Shown: positions 31,695-43,002 of the stretch, piece by piece | How positions within the stretch are numbered: position 1 is the stretch's first letter | How the letters are laid out: each line of letters starts with the position of its first letter | Assembly (NCBI GenBank): GCA_037953745.1 | Contig: JBAKBP010001429.1 | Coordinates: 124,001 to 188,000 of the forward strand | Source of the DNA: Lithodes maja | Lineage: Eukaryota > Arthropoda > Malacostraca > Decapoda > Lithodidae | Reading direction: 5' to 3' | DNA: 64,000 nt | Made by a program: the position numbers and the translations under genes | Notes under the pieces: generated by a model | Told to the model about the DNA's origin: nothing | Databases searched by the model: none | Seen by the model: the letters and a program-made list of their open reading frames with translations, nothing else

Positions 31695-31733
31695 CTAGTG
31701 AATTATCGTAATATGATGTGTGTGGTATCAGCA

Positions 31734-32379
31734 CACTTATCAATATTCGTGGATTTCACCTATTTCTAACTAGGCTATGGAGATATATCTCTGTGGAACA
31801 AATATAGGAATATATTTTTCTATATATCAACTATTAAGCCATATACAGTATACTATTCATTGAAAAGGAAGTTCTATCAAAAAATCAATATATTTAGTTA
31901 TAATTTCATAACGAATATAATAGCATACATGTTTACGAGTGGGCTAGAGACTATGGCATCCGAGAGTACAATCACCTGCAGTGAGAGATGGTACACATTT
32001 AATTGAATAATTCTGAAATACTGATGAAGCATGATGAAACAATCCTTAATTACATCCCTGAAACATAGTTTTTCACCATTCGATTCCCATTGACTTAAGT
32101 TTATCATAATATTAGTGTACCGGTACCAGTTGATTGTGCTCCCATTGTACACTCGGATTCCATAGTCCCTAGCCAACTCATAAGAAGTTCTGAATACCCT
32201 ATGTTTGTCTTTATGTAAATATGACTATATTGATTGAATTTTGGTTAAAACTTTTTCAATAAATATTATGTGTATTATTGTACTGTAGTTGATGTATAGA
32301 AAATTATAATCGTCAATTCATTTCCAGAGACATAATTCAATAATTAGAAATCGGTGAAGTCTACGAATACTCTTAAGTG
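31734..32379. mobile_element. 646-bp element with about 180-bp inverted arms
   Basis: The left arm (CACTTATCAATATTCGTGGA ... TTTCACCTATTTCTAA ... ATCAACTA ... ATTGAAAA) aligns with the reverse complement of the right end (CACTTAAGAGTATTCGTAGA ... TTCACCGATTTCTAAT ... ATCAACTA ... ATTGAAAA). The centre carries a 92-residue minus-strand frame (31898-32176) with no family match that I recognise. A solo arm lies at 12755-12925. Most likely a non-autonomous DNA transposon; no target duplication resolved. Confidence 0.6.
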
Positions 32380-32603
32380 AGCTAGATCTAGACTATTGTA
32401 CCCAAGTGTACATTCTAAAATTGTGGCCTTAAGTTTTCAAAACCATTTTTGATTTAATCTAATCGTCTGATTAATTGTGTACCTAATATTTAAATTTCAC
32501 TTTGCTGGCGAAGTACTTTGATAAACTACATTAACCACACTGATCAAATTACTGGGATTCACAAGTTAGCGTTCACCGTCTTGCTTTTATCATTAAGAGG
32601 TTA

Positions 32604-32925
32604 TACTACTAATACTAATCGGTTTATTTCGAGCCAGCAACCAATGAGCTTAAAAATACACAGAATTAACCTATATCTTATCCTAAGGAATCAACAGACT
32701 GATCCTGGCTGCTAATGAGGGTGCATACATACTCCTTAGGGAGTAGGACGTGAGCAGGAAACTTTATGGGGTACCCAGAGACTAGCCAGTCCAGACCTAG
32801 CCTTCCCGGCCTGGGAAAGTTTTTGAAAAAAGCTTCCCCTGCCGGCGCGTGGGATTGAATCCCCAACACTAAAGCCAGCCCTCCCAGTACAGTGACTAAG
32901 CATGCTCTGCTACTGTATTCACGTA
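32604..32925 (-). mobile_element. tRNA-headed SINE, copy 1
   Basis: Reverse complement of the SINE at 39503-39812. From right to left it shows a diverged head (GAGCATGCTTAGTCACTGTA), a B-box-like GGATTCAATCCC, CACGCGCCGGCAGGGGAAGC, AAACTTTCCCAGGCC, a GGTCTGGAC body, GATCAGTCTGTTGATTCCTT and the tail AAATAAACCGATTAG. It is more diverged than the other two copies. Confidence 0.8.
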
Positions 32926-33880
32926 TTCCTGACCACAACTGTAGGAATAGGCCGAAGTGGGTTGCATGATATAACCTTGGTCCGGGCCCGGCAGCAGAGA
33001 GTTCGTATGTCACTGTCTTACTATTAAATTGGCACTGCACGGCCGCTCGGACATTTTGGCCCTAGTGTAGCGCTGGTGGATATAATGGGGGTAGCCAGGG
33101 CGACAATTTGTAACGTACGTACGTGTGTGTGTGTGTGTTTGTGTATGTCTGTGTGAGTGAGTGTATGTGTGTGTGTAAGTGTGCATATGAGAGAGAGAGG
33201 GTGAGTTTGTGAGTGTGTGTTTTGCTATGCATGTGTGTGTCAATGTGTGTGACTTTGTGTATGAACTTATTATGATACGTAGAATATATTAGTCAATTGT
33301 AGATGGAAACGTAATTAACTGAAAAAAAAAAAATCTTCACAAAGGTTTTGCACGGCGTATTGAGACTTGGCAGAATACTTCTTTCAGCAATTGCATTTCA
33401 GAAGCTAATTTGACATTATTAGTATTAACCTGCAGAGTTCTATCTTGAAGAGAAAGCAATAAGCTAAAAACAAGTTTAACTAATTTATCGTAAGAACATT
33501 AATAATATAATAGAGGATTGTATCATCTCTTGTATCATTTCCACAAACTTTTGTGGAAAATGTAATCTTAAATATTGGGCTTTTGGTCATTCGAATTACT
33601 CTCAATAATTAAAGTTTGTCAAACTCTCTTAAATTCCACATTTCCTTATCTGCTCCACAATGGAAAGGAAATACGTCAGCTTATAGCATCATTATACTAT
33701 ATAAGTGTCGGAAACTTCACAATGCCGTATACAGAAACCTGGAAAAAAAGTATTGACATTACTCATCATTGCATATAATTATATAGACTTTCGGCTTAGC
33801 TGGGGCCCTTTTTGGTGTGAAGAGGTCTGCAGGATGAACCAAAACTGTCGTGTCTTTGCAATATATATCGATATATATCT
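32926..33880. other. Unassigned stretch with a GT-rich tract
   Basis: 33117-33256 is a GT-rich simple repeat (GTGTGTGT, GTGAGTGAGTGTATGTG and similar). The remainder is AT-rich with no gene or repeat partner. Confidence 0.6.
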
Positions 33881-34101
33881 CAGTTATACCTTGTTCCAAA
33901 TAAGTAGGCTGAAACTCTTGAACTTTAACCTCAAAAACTCCCAAACTACTAGAGTATTCAAACTAATATTTCTATCATTTGTGAAGGGTCCGCCAGAGAA
34001 TAGGTATGGAAATTTACAGCTCATTTGCTCTAGCCATTTTTGAGTTGCAGAGGTTAGGGTTCAAGATTTCTGTCCTACCTACTTGGAACAGGGCATAGCT
34101 G
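33881..34101. mobile_element. Foldback element, 221 bp
   Basis: The left arm CAGTTATACCTTGTTCCAAA ... CTTGAACTTTAACCTC is inverted at the right end (GAGGTTAGGGTTCAAG ... CTTGGAACAGGGCATAGCTG), about 55 bases with several mismatches. No coding capacity and no clear target duplication. Confidence 0.45.
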
Positions 34102-34348
34102 CTCGTCAGTTAATAAAGTATAAACTGCAGATTTGTATGAAACTTTTGTAGCAATAGATCTAACGTAAGATGTGAAACTGAGGTATATTATTTAGATGCC
34201 CATCAAGGATTACAGTATTAAATGAAATTATATATTTTGTCTTGAAAGTGTTGCTTTATCGTGGATTTATCTCAAATGTCGAAATATATACAACAGATAT
34301 TTCCTAACTCATGAAAAAACATGATACAGCAAACATCGGCTAGTGAAT

Positions 34349-34493
34349 TTAAGGGGATATTTTCGGTAGACAAATGTACAAATGAATCTAGAAGGGGGAT
34401 TTAATGTATGTTTTGATGGAAGTCTAGCGACGAAAAAAAGAAAAGAAATTAACACATGAATGAAAAGACCAAAAAACTGGCCACCAGCCCCAT
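34349..34493 (+). mobile_element. MITE-B copy 12, internal deletion
   Basis: TTAAGGGGATATTTTCGGTA joins the 5' tip directly to the 3' part (GACAAATGTACAAATGAATC, TGATGGAAGTCTAGCGACGA). The 5' two thirds are missing. Confidence 0.7.
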
Positions 34494-34681
34494 AATGATC
34501 CGTGGTGTGTGACTTATTTAAATGTTCATATGATTATACTCCGTCAATTTGTCGTAATTGTTTTTCTTTATATTGTTCACCCATTCCTGTCCACGACTGT
34601 GTGTTGCGCCCACAAACAGTCACTACAGAGCAACTATTATTCGTAACAGTGTAGCAATATTGCAGTATAGATATAGAACGC

Positions 34682-35026
34682 TTAAGGGGGAGGTACTCGC
34701 TTAAGGGGGAGGTACTCGCTTAAGGGGGAGGTACTCGCTCTTTCTGGAGCCCCTCATGTTTAGTATAATAGTTTTGAGTTTTTCAGACGTTCGTTAGTTT
34801 GGCGATTTTGAGACCTTTAGCCTCATTTCTTTGTCAATATTAGGACCTTTCGTGCCATTTAGGTGTCGATATTTTCCTGGCGAGCGATAGCGAGCCTGTA
34901 ATTTTAGAAGGAATCGACCCTCGGCCGGGACATTTTTCTACCGAAAAATTTACAAATTTATCTTGAAAGGGGGTCTAGGGGGTGTTTTTTTAAGCTTGAT
35001 GCAAGTCTAGCGAGGAAACTAAAAAA

Positions 35027-35073
<47 letters not shown>

Positions 35074-35129
35074 TGTATATACAGTATATATACAGTATAT
35101 ACACCAAAAAACAAGCACTACCCCCCTAA
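34682..35129 (+). mobile_element. MITE-B copy 13 with triplicated 5' end
   Basis: The 20-base unit CTTAAGGGGGAGGTACTCG (19 visible bases) occurs three times in tandem at 34681-34739, so the TTAAGGGGGAG tip is present three times. A normal body follows (CATGTTTAG, GGCGATTTTGAGACC, TTCCTGGCGAGCGATAGCGA, CGGCCGGGACATTTTTC, AAGCTTGATGCAAGTCTAGC). A (TA)n expansion sits at 35034-35071, and the right end is CCCCCCTAA. Confidence 0.85.
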
Positions 35130-35799
35130 CAACTGGCCAGAGCAGATATTACGTATGCTTATTAGGCTTGTTATTGTATACTCATATGGAGTTGAAATAT
35201 CATATGGAGTTGAAATAGCATAAATAAATAGTTTACAACAAATACCTACGTTTGCAACTGTACAAATGTGCTTATACTGTATATACATTATGTAAACACA
35301 CACACACACATACATACACTGTATATACGGGCAAATGTGTGTGTATCTGAAACTGTCATTTTGGGCACATAACGAGAGTCAGCTTGTAAATATTGGTAGG
35401 TGTCAGTCACTTCCAGTTAGTGTCAATCCATATTTATGTGGATTGATTGTAATTACTATTGGCACATTTGGCCGGCAGAGCGTTCCGGTAAATTAGTATA
35501 GACCTATATCTGCTGCCGACATATCAATCTCAAGCCAAATTACCTACATTTTTTTTCGTTTATGTATGTTTCGCACTAAAACACAGACGTATAGCTACTC
35601 ACAAATGTTCGTGGGCTCTTACGATTATCTTTATGTAAATATATCCATTTAAATTGATTAAATTAGCTCTATATTGATAAATGCATAATAAACATTTATG
35701 AAAATATAGCTGATTTGGTCTGATAAAACTAAAACTCAAGAAATTGTATGTACAGCTATGAGCCATAATAACTGCACACCTATTTCAAACTTTGAATCT
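35130..35799. other. Unassigned AT-rich stretch
   Basis: Includes a 17-base tandem pair (CATATGGAGTTGAAAT at about 35185 and 35201), a short (AC)n run near 35297 and TATA-rich DNA. No gene recognised. Confidence 0.5.
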
Positions 35800-36169
35800 T
35801 TAAGGGGAGACGGGTAGTTTTTCTAGACCCCCTTCTCTTTCATGATTAGCCTCATTAGTTTTCAAATCTTAAGATGTTTGAAACATTAGTTTGTCGATTT
35901 TAACACCTTTTGCCCCATTTATTTATCAATATTACGAACTTTCGTGCTTTTTAGGTGTCGATTTTTGTCTTAGCGAGCGATAGTGAGCCTGTAATTTTGG
36001 ATGAACCGGCCTTAGGCAGGGACATTTTTCGACCGAAATATTTACACAATTATCTAGAAGGGGGACCTAATGGATATATTCTTTAAGTTTGATGGAGGTC
36101 TAGGGTGGAAACTAAAACAATAATAAATATATGAAATAATCGACCACAAAATAAACCCTTCCCCCTTAA
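35800..36169 (+). mobile_element. MITE-B copy 14
   Basis: 370 bp, TTAAGGGGAGACGGGTAGTT to CCTTCCCCCTTAA, with CTTTCATGATTAGCCTCATT, TTTAGGTGTCGAT, TTAGCGAGCGATAGTGAGCC and TTTGATGGAGGTCTAGGGTG. Confidence 0.88.
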
Positions 36170-36390
36170 ATCCAAGTTGTGAAGCCTCTGGAATAAAACA
36201 ACAAAATGGATTGTCTCGCTTGGGTTCGATACAGATTCGAATGGGTGTGCCGGTATTATGGCTCACGACTGTACAATAATTCAGTAGTAGCGTTCGTTGC
36301 ACCCCAATGATGTTCTTTATGCAAATATTTTGTGATGACATAGTTTACATACGTTAATTAATTTATTAATCAATTAGCATTGTAGAGATA

Positions 36391-36882
36391 GTTGATTATT
36401 TGGGACCCCCTTCTCCCTTATGTTTAACATATTAGTTTTGAAATTTACTTTTGAGATTTTAAGACATTCGATCCGTTAGTTTGGCAATTTTGAGGCCTTG
36501 CGGCCCATTTCCTTGTCAATATTTAGACCTGTCGTGCCACGTGGGTGTCGATTTTTTCCTGGCGAGCGATAGCGAGGCTGTAATTTTAGATGGAACCGAC
36601 CTTCGGGCTAAACATTTTTTTACTGAAAACTACAAATTTATCTTGAAAGGGGGTCTAGGGGCTGTTTTTTTAAGCTTGATGGAGGTCTAGCGAGGAAACT
36701 CAAAAATAAATTAATATAAACAGTATATATATATATATAGGCCTATATATATTAATAAATTAATATAAACAGTATATATATATATAGGCCTATATATATA
36801 TTAATAAATTAATATAAACAGTATATATACTGTATATAGGCCTATATATATTTAGACCAAATAACAAGCACTACCCCCTTAC
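36391..36882 (+). mobile_element. MITE-B copy 15 with tandem TA-rich insert
   Basis: GGGACCCCCTTCTCCCTTAT, TTTGGCAATTTTGAGGCC, GGGTGTCGATTTTTTCCTGG, CGAGCGATAGCGAGGC and AAGCTTGATGGAGGTCTAGC. At 36715-36850 there are three copies of a unit of about 47 bases (AATTAATATAAACAGTATAT, then TATAGGCCTATATA). The right end CCCCCTTAC has lost the final TTAA match. Confidence 0.85.
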
Positions 36883-38220
<1,338 letters not shown>

Positions 38221-38273
38221 CCCCAAACCAAACCACTTCACTCTCACCTCAATCCTCTGACACTTCCTTCTCT

Positions 38274-38529
<256 letters not shown>

Positions 38530-38952
38530 AGGGGGCCCACCTCGTTTTTGTTTTCTCTCTCTCTGGGTTGTATCCATTTGTCCGCATTCAACCTACTGTT
38601 TCAAGACGTTTATCCCCATCCAGGTGTCGATTTTTTCCTGGCGAGCGGGAGCGAGCCAGCTATTTTGTATAATGTATTTGTCAACAGGCCAAATTTGTAA
38701 TTTTTTTCGATAGAGAAATGTCTCCAGGGAAGTCGGATTTCTCCATACAATGCTGGCGAGCGATATAAATCGACACCTGGATTGGGATAAACATCTTAAA
38801 ACAGTAGGCTGAATGGGGCCGGAATAACAGGGATCTGCCTTGTATGGCCGATCGACTTTTTGCAGACTCCCATTTTCTTATGTTTCTTATGAATAGATAC
38901 AAGCCATAGAAGAGAGAAAAGGGAGAGAAAAAAAGCAGGTCACCCCCCTTAA
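38530..38952. mobile_element. MITE-C, full copy with insert
   Basis: TTAAGGGGGCCCACCTCGTT to CACCCCCCTTAA. The inverted arms include TATCCCCATCCAGGTGTCGA and GCGAGCGGGAGCGAGCC, with the right arm shortened (ATGCTGGCGAGCGATATAAA). An extra segment of about 70 bases (38822-38892) interrupts the right arm and is absent from the copy at 30751. Confidence 0.82.
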
Positions 38953-39116
38953 CAACTAGTAAGCAGTTTTTTTCAGATTATCAGCCTAGGCAACATGCAC
39001 ATAATATTCTGCACATTTGAAACAATATACTCCATTAGCCAGTTTTGTATAACCTAGAATTACTCCCTTGAATGGCTATTAGGAATCTAAGATAGTAATT
39101 AGTAAGTGTAATTAAT

Positions 39117-39174
<58 letters not shown>
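39117..39174. repeat. (CT)n microsatellite
   Basis: About 29 CT units with one CC interruption. Confidence 0.95.
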
Positions 39175-39177
<3 letters not shown>

Positions 39178-39239
39178 TCGTAAATAATTATATACCTTAG
39201 CTATCAAATCGACACGTTGTTAATGATATGGTTCAACTT

Positions 39240-39322
39240 TTAACCCCTTCTGTACCGGCGCTGTCTTTTAACTTTACTCTGGCGATATTGAGACGATTTT
39301 CTACAGCTTAAGAAGAATCTCT
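39240..39322. mobile_element. MITE-A, 5' half
   Basis: TTAACCCCTTCTGTACCGGC, TTTACTCTGGCGATATTGAG, ACGATTTTCTACAGCTTAAG; then broken by CT and CA repeats. Confidence 0.75.
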
Positions 39323-39342
39323 CTCTATATCTCTCTTCCTTA

Positions 39343-39501
39343 CACACACACACACACACACACACTCTCTCTACCACACGCACATATACTCTACCACACA
39401 TACACACGCACTCACTCACACACACACAAACACATAAAACCAAATCCTCAAACACTTCCTATCTTCAGAACAGCTTAGGTCCTTCTCTTGACACACACAC
39501 A
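39343..39501. repeat. (CA)n-rich tract
   Basis: CA microsatellites with CTCTACCACACG interruptions. Contains AATCCTCAAACACTTCCTAT...AACAGCTTAGGTCC (39443-39482), which recurs in diverged form at 39830-39873 on the other side of the SINE. Confidence 0.85.
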
Positions 39502-39502
39502 C

Positions 39503-39812
39503 GGTCACGGTGGCCGAGCGCGCTTAATCACTGTATTGGGAGTGCTAGCTCTGTTTCGGGGGTTCGATCCCACGCGCCGGCAGGGGAAGTTCTCAAAAAC
39601 TTTCCCTGGCCGTGAAGGCATGGTCTGGACGGATTCCCTCGGGGGACTCACAAATTCTCCTGCCCACGTCCTACGCCCTCGGGGGTATGTAGCCAGGATC
39701 AGTATGTTGATCCCTTAGGATAAGATCTAGATTAAGTTTGCGTTCTGTGTATTTTCAGTCTCATTGGCTGCCGGCTTGAAATAAACCGATTATTTATTTA
39801 TTTATTTATACA
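39503..39812 (+). mobile_element. tRNA-headed SINE, copy 2
   Basis: The head has a pol III A box (TGGCCGAGCGC, 39511-39521) and B box (GGTTCGATCCC, 39561-39571) at normal spacing, of Leu/Ser-tRNA style. The body (CAGGGGAAGTTCTCAAAAAC, TTTCCCTGGCCGTGAAGGCA, GATCAGTATGTTGATCCCTT, AGGATAAGATCTAGATTAAG) leads to TTGAAATAAACCGATTATTT and an (ATTT)n tail. (CA)n flanks it on both sides, so it inserted inside a CA microsatellite. Confidence 0.88.
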
Positions 39813-39952
39813 CACACACACACACACACCAATCCTCAAACACTACCATATTTTCAAAACAGCTTAGGTCCCCAACCCTTCACCAGATATGTTGCTGCTT
39901 CCCCCATTTCATCTTTCGCACTTCTTCAATTTGCCTTTCAGCTCAACCCTTT

Positions 39953-40020
39953 GAATACCAGCAACGTGTGGTGTTAAATTGCATGCCAGCTATATCTAGA
40001 CACTGTTATGCACATACAAA
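39953..40020. mobile_element. MITE-A-like 5' fragment
   Basis: CAACCCTTTGAATACCAGCA, GCCAGCTATATCTAGACACT and GTTATGCACATA follow the MITE-A left half. No right end. Confidence 0.55.
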
Positions 40021-40268
40021 GAAATGAGACAACCAATACAGACTAATAACACACATAACAAAGCCACTCCAACAGCATCCTCTCTCTCTCTCTTCTACAC
40101 TCGTTTGCACAAAGCCTCGAAGCATGAAGGTGGCTAAATAAACGAATAACTGATGAAAATAGAACTGCAGTAAGAGTGAAAGGAGTCAATAGGACCAAAG
40201 AAACATCAACATACAGTATTAAGGGAGCCCAGATAGTGCAGCATAATTTACTGGTTCGGCTCGATGGT
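40021..40268. other. Unassigned short stretch
   Basis: AT-rich with a short (CT)n near 40080. Nothing recognised. Confidence 0.5.
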
Positions 40269-40594
40269 TTAAGGAGGGGGTTTAGTTTGCTCTCTAAACC
40301 TCCATCAAACTGAAAAGAACACCCACAAGACCCCCCTTCGAAATAAATGTGTAAATTTTTCGGTAGAAAAATGTCCTGGCCAAAGGCCGGTTACTTCTAT
40401 AATTACAGGCTCGCTATCGTTCGCCAGAATAAAACGACAACTAAATGGCACGAAAGTCTTAATATTGGCAAAGGAATGGAGCAAAAGGTCTGAAAATCGT
40501 CAAACTAATGGGGCGAATGTTTTGAAATCTCATAACTAATAGGGCTAAACATGAGGGAGGAGGAGGACTCGAAAAACCAACTGCCTTCCCTTAA
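40269..40594 (-). mobile_element. MITE-B copy 16
   Basis: Inverted: TTAAGGAGGGGGTTTAGTTT, CTCTAAACCTCCATCAAACT, TTTTTCGGTAGAAAAATGTC, CCAAAGGCCGG, CAGGCTCGCTATCGTTCGCC, AAACTAATGGGGCGAATG, right end GCCTTCCCTTAA. Confidence 0.85.
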
Positions 40595-40975
40595 GACCGT
40601 CACTAGTCAGACAATTCGGTACAGACTATGTGCGCATTTCCATGGACGCTACTCTATTTCACACTTTCGATCTCCGATTATGCATTTATTTTCTGTTTTC
40701 TGGCTATTATTAAGTTACTTTATTCATATCAGGAAGGGTAAATGGAAGTCAGAGGGTTAATTGATCCATACATCCTTCCGGAACTGCATAGACGCCTAAG
40801 GATAGCCAGAACAAACAAATGCCAAACTGTCATACTTTTGAAAGGGTATAGAAAGATAACAATAAGTACTTACCATTTTCAGGTGATCGTACCAAGTTGC
40901 CGTCCATCTTGCGATTTAACGACATCTGAAACCGCAAGCAAAACCGACGAGTTAGTGAAATATTGAAAGATATTG
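40595..40975. other. Unassigned stretch before the outer LTR element
   Basis: Has a MITE-A/D-like fragment near 40690-40760 (TTCTGGCTATTATTAAG ... AGGAAGGGTAAATGG ... AGAGGGTTAA). Otherwise no gene or repeat recognised. Confidence 0.45.
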
Positions 40976-41642
40976 TGTTAAGGCGCATTTTGAGCGACTG
41001 TACACTCTAGAATAAACCATATAATCTTCCCCCACCTATAAAAGCCTTGGTACAATTCTTGCAAAGTAAGCAGGAGTTCTCACGCTCCCTTCAGAGAATT
41101 ACAGCAACACCAAGATGATTGCTAGCAACTAAGTAGCGTGTCACACCACACTGGTAGAAGCCGGTCCGCTCCTCTTGCCCAGGCAATGGTAGTAGCAGTA
41201 CAGACTAGCCTTAAGGAAGGTCGCCCCCTTCACAGGCTGAGGTATTATACAGTGACGTATACAGTGACCTGTGCGATATTAGTGTGTGTGCCATTAATTT
41301 ATTTCACTATTCTTAATGCATCTATTCTTTACAGAAATACACATTTTACAGGAATAATAGCTCAGTCTAGTTGTTTTAGCTTATGCTTAATTACTAGGTA
41401 CTTCCCAGTCGGATGCATATACAGTACCTATACAGACCTTATAACCTATTAAAGCCACGCATCACAATTCTATATTTCTGATAATAAAAACTATAGAAAA
41501 GTCAACAGTGTCTTTGCTTCAAATCAGTTACCTCATTAATTTACCTATTCAACATGTTCTACAGTTAAATCCTGGTCTACAGACATAACAAGGAAAATAT
41601 AAGGTAAGAAGCAAAGGTAAAAAACAGTTAATCTCCGATACA
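40976..41642 (+). repeat. Left LTR of env-bearing element
   Basis: TGTTAAGGCGCATTTTGAGC ... CTCCGATACA. TATAAAAG at 41037-41044 is a likely core promoter, and AATAAA at 41483-41488 a possible poly(A) signal. About 100 bases present in the right LTR after AACCATATAATC are deleted here. Otherwise the two LTRs are almost the same. A 104-residue open frame (GTG start) common to both LTRs has no recognised motif. Confidence 0.88.
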
Positions 41643-41646
41643 TAAG

Positions 41647-41664
41647 TGGTGGCAGCGGTGGGAT
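41647..41664 (+). promoter_or_regulatory. Primer-binding site, tRNA-Leu type
   Basis: TGGTGGCAGCGGTGGGAT starts 4 bases after the LTR. It is complementary to ATCCCACCGCTGCCACCA, the 3' end of a leucine (AAG-type) tRNA with CCA, from memory of metazoan tRNA-Leu. The match continues to GGATTCG. Confidence 0.7.
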
Positions 41665-41865
41665 TCGTGTTCCTTAATAAAACACAAATAAATAGACCTC
41701 CGAAGAGCAATATTAGAAAAGCAATATAGAAGCTTAGAAACAAAAAACATAGATTTAACAAACAATGATAGAGCTAAAGTGGGAAGAGAAACATTCATTA
41801 ATGATACCCAAGTAAAAGTTAATTCAGAGCGAGCTGGTACTCTGGGATCTGTATCTCAGTAGCCA
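41665..41865 (+). other. Leader of env-bearing element
   Basis: AT-rich, with an ATG at 41766 that reads only 16 codons to a stop. No gag motif. It passes without a clear border into the 5' region of the CR1-like LINE. Confidence 0.4.
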
Positions 41866-42184
41866 TCACATCAGCGCCGACCTCAGCACATCTCTTCCCT
41901 GAGCAAATGAGTCACGGTGAGCTCACGCTCAACACTCGCCACTCACGCTCAACTCATCCTCACGCATAGACGTGAGTTATCTATATAAATCGCACACTAA
42001 CATTTGTCAAGATAGTTTTAATATTGGGTTAGAATAATTGAGTTACTGTAATACTTTTTGATAGCCTATTTATTAATCGCATTTCGGATACTTGTCACCA
42101 TAATAGGCCTCTCACACTCTTGCCAGGGATATTACTAACTCCATTATTATTATTATTGTGTCGACCACTGTATAAACTAATATA

Positions 42185-43002
42185 CAGGCTTTAGCCTAAC
42201 TGTGTCATACTGCTAACATAATTTTATTTTTATTTTCAGGCATAAAATTGTGTTCTATTGCTAACATATTCTTTTTGTGATCAACATATTCTTTTTGTGA
42301 TTTACAGGCATTAATTGTACCATATTGCTAACCAATATTTTTTGTTACTGTACTGTATACTGCTTTCCAGTGTTCTCACTAGGCTAAATTAACCCTCTCC
42401 CCTTTTTTTCTCCCAGTAAATTTTGTAACAAATTACTAGTCCATTTACAATTTTCAGGCTTTAACCGTGTCATACTGCTAACATAAATTTTTTTTTTATT
42501 TTCAGGCATAAATTGTGTTCTATTGCTAACATATTTTTTGTGATTTACAGCCATAATATTCTTTTTGTGATTAACATATTATTTTTGTGATTTACAGGCA
42601 TTAATTGTACCATATTGCTAACAAATATTTTTTGTTACTGTACTGTATACTGTTTTCCAGTTTTTTCACTAGGCTACATTAACCCTCTCCCACTTTTTTT
42701 TTTCCAGTAAATTTTGTAACAAATTTCTAGTCCATTTGTGATTTTCAGGCTTTAACTGTGTCATACTGCTAACATAAATTTTTGTTTTTTTTCAGGCATA
42801 AATTGTGTTCTATTGCTAACATATTTTTTGTGATTTACAGGCATATTAATTTTATCATATTGCTAACAAATTTTTTTGTGATTTTCAGGAATTAATTGTA
42901 TCACATTGCTACCATACATTTTTTGTGATTTTCAGGCTTTAATTGTACCATTTTGCTAACATAAATTTGTGTGATTTTCAGGCATATTGTGATTATATCG
43001 TC
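42185..43002 (+). promoter_or_regulatory. Higher-order tandem repeats in LINE 5' region
   Basis: A unit of about 270-290 bases starts with CAGGCTTTAACTGTGTCATA at 42185, 42456 and 42747 (last one shortened). Within it, subunits of about 40 bases repeat TTTTTGTGATTTACAGGCAT, TAATTGTACCATATTGCTAA and variants. Almost every subunit contains a pyrimidine tract ending TTTTCAGG or TTTACAGG, like a 3' splice site. Tandem 5' monomers often act as promoters in LINEs (family knowledge). Nothing in the sequence proves either role. Confidence 0.7.

Noticed and set aside
41138..41452. 104-codon open frame present in both LTRs of the env element (also 58877-59191)
   Set aside because: It starts at GTG, lies across the LTR and is conserved only because the LTRs are copies. 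No motif.
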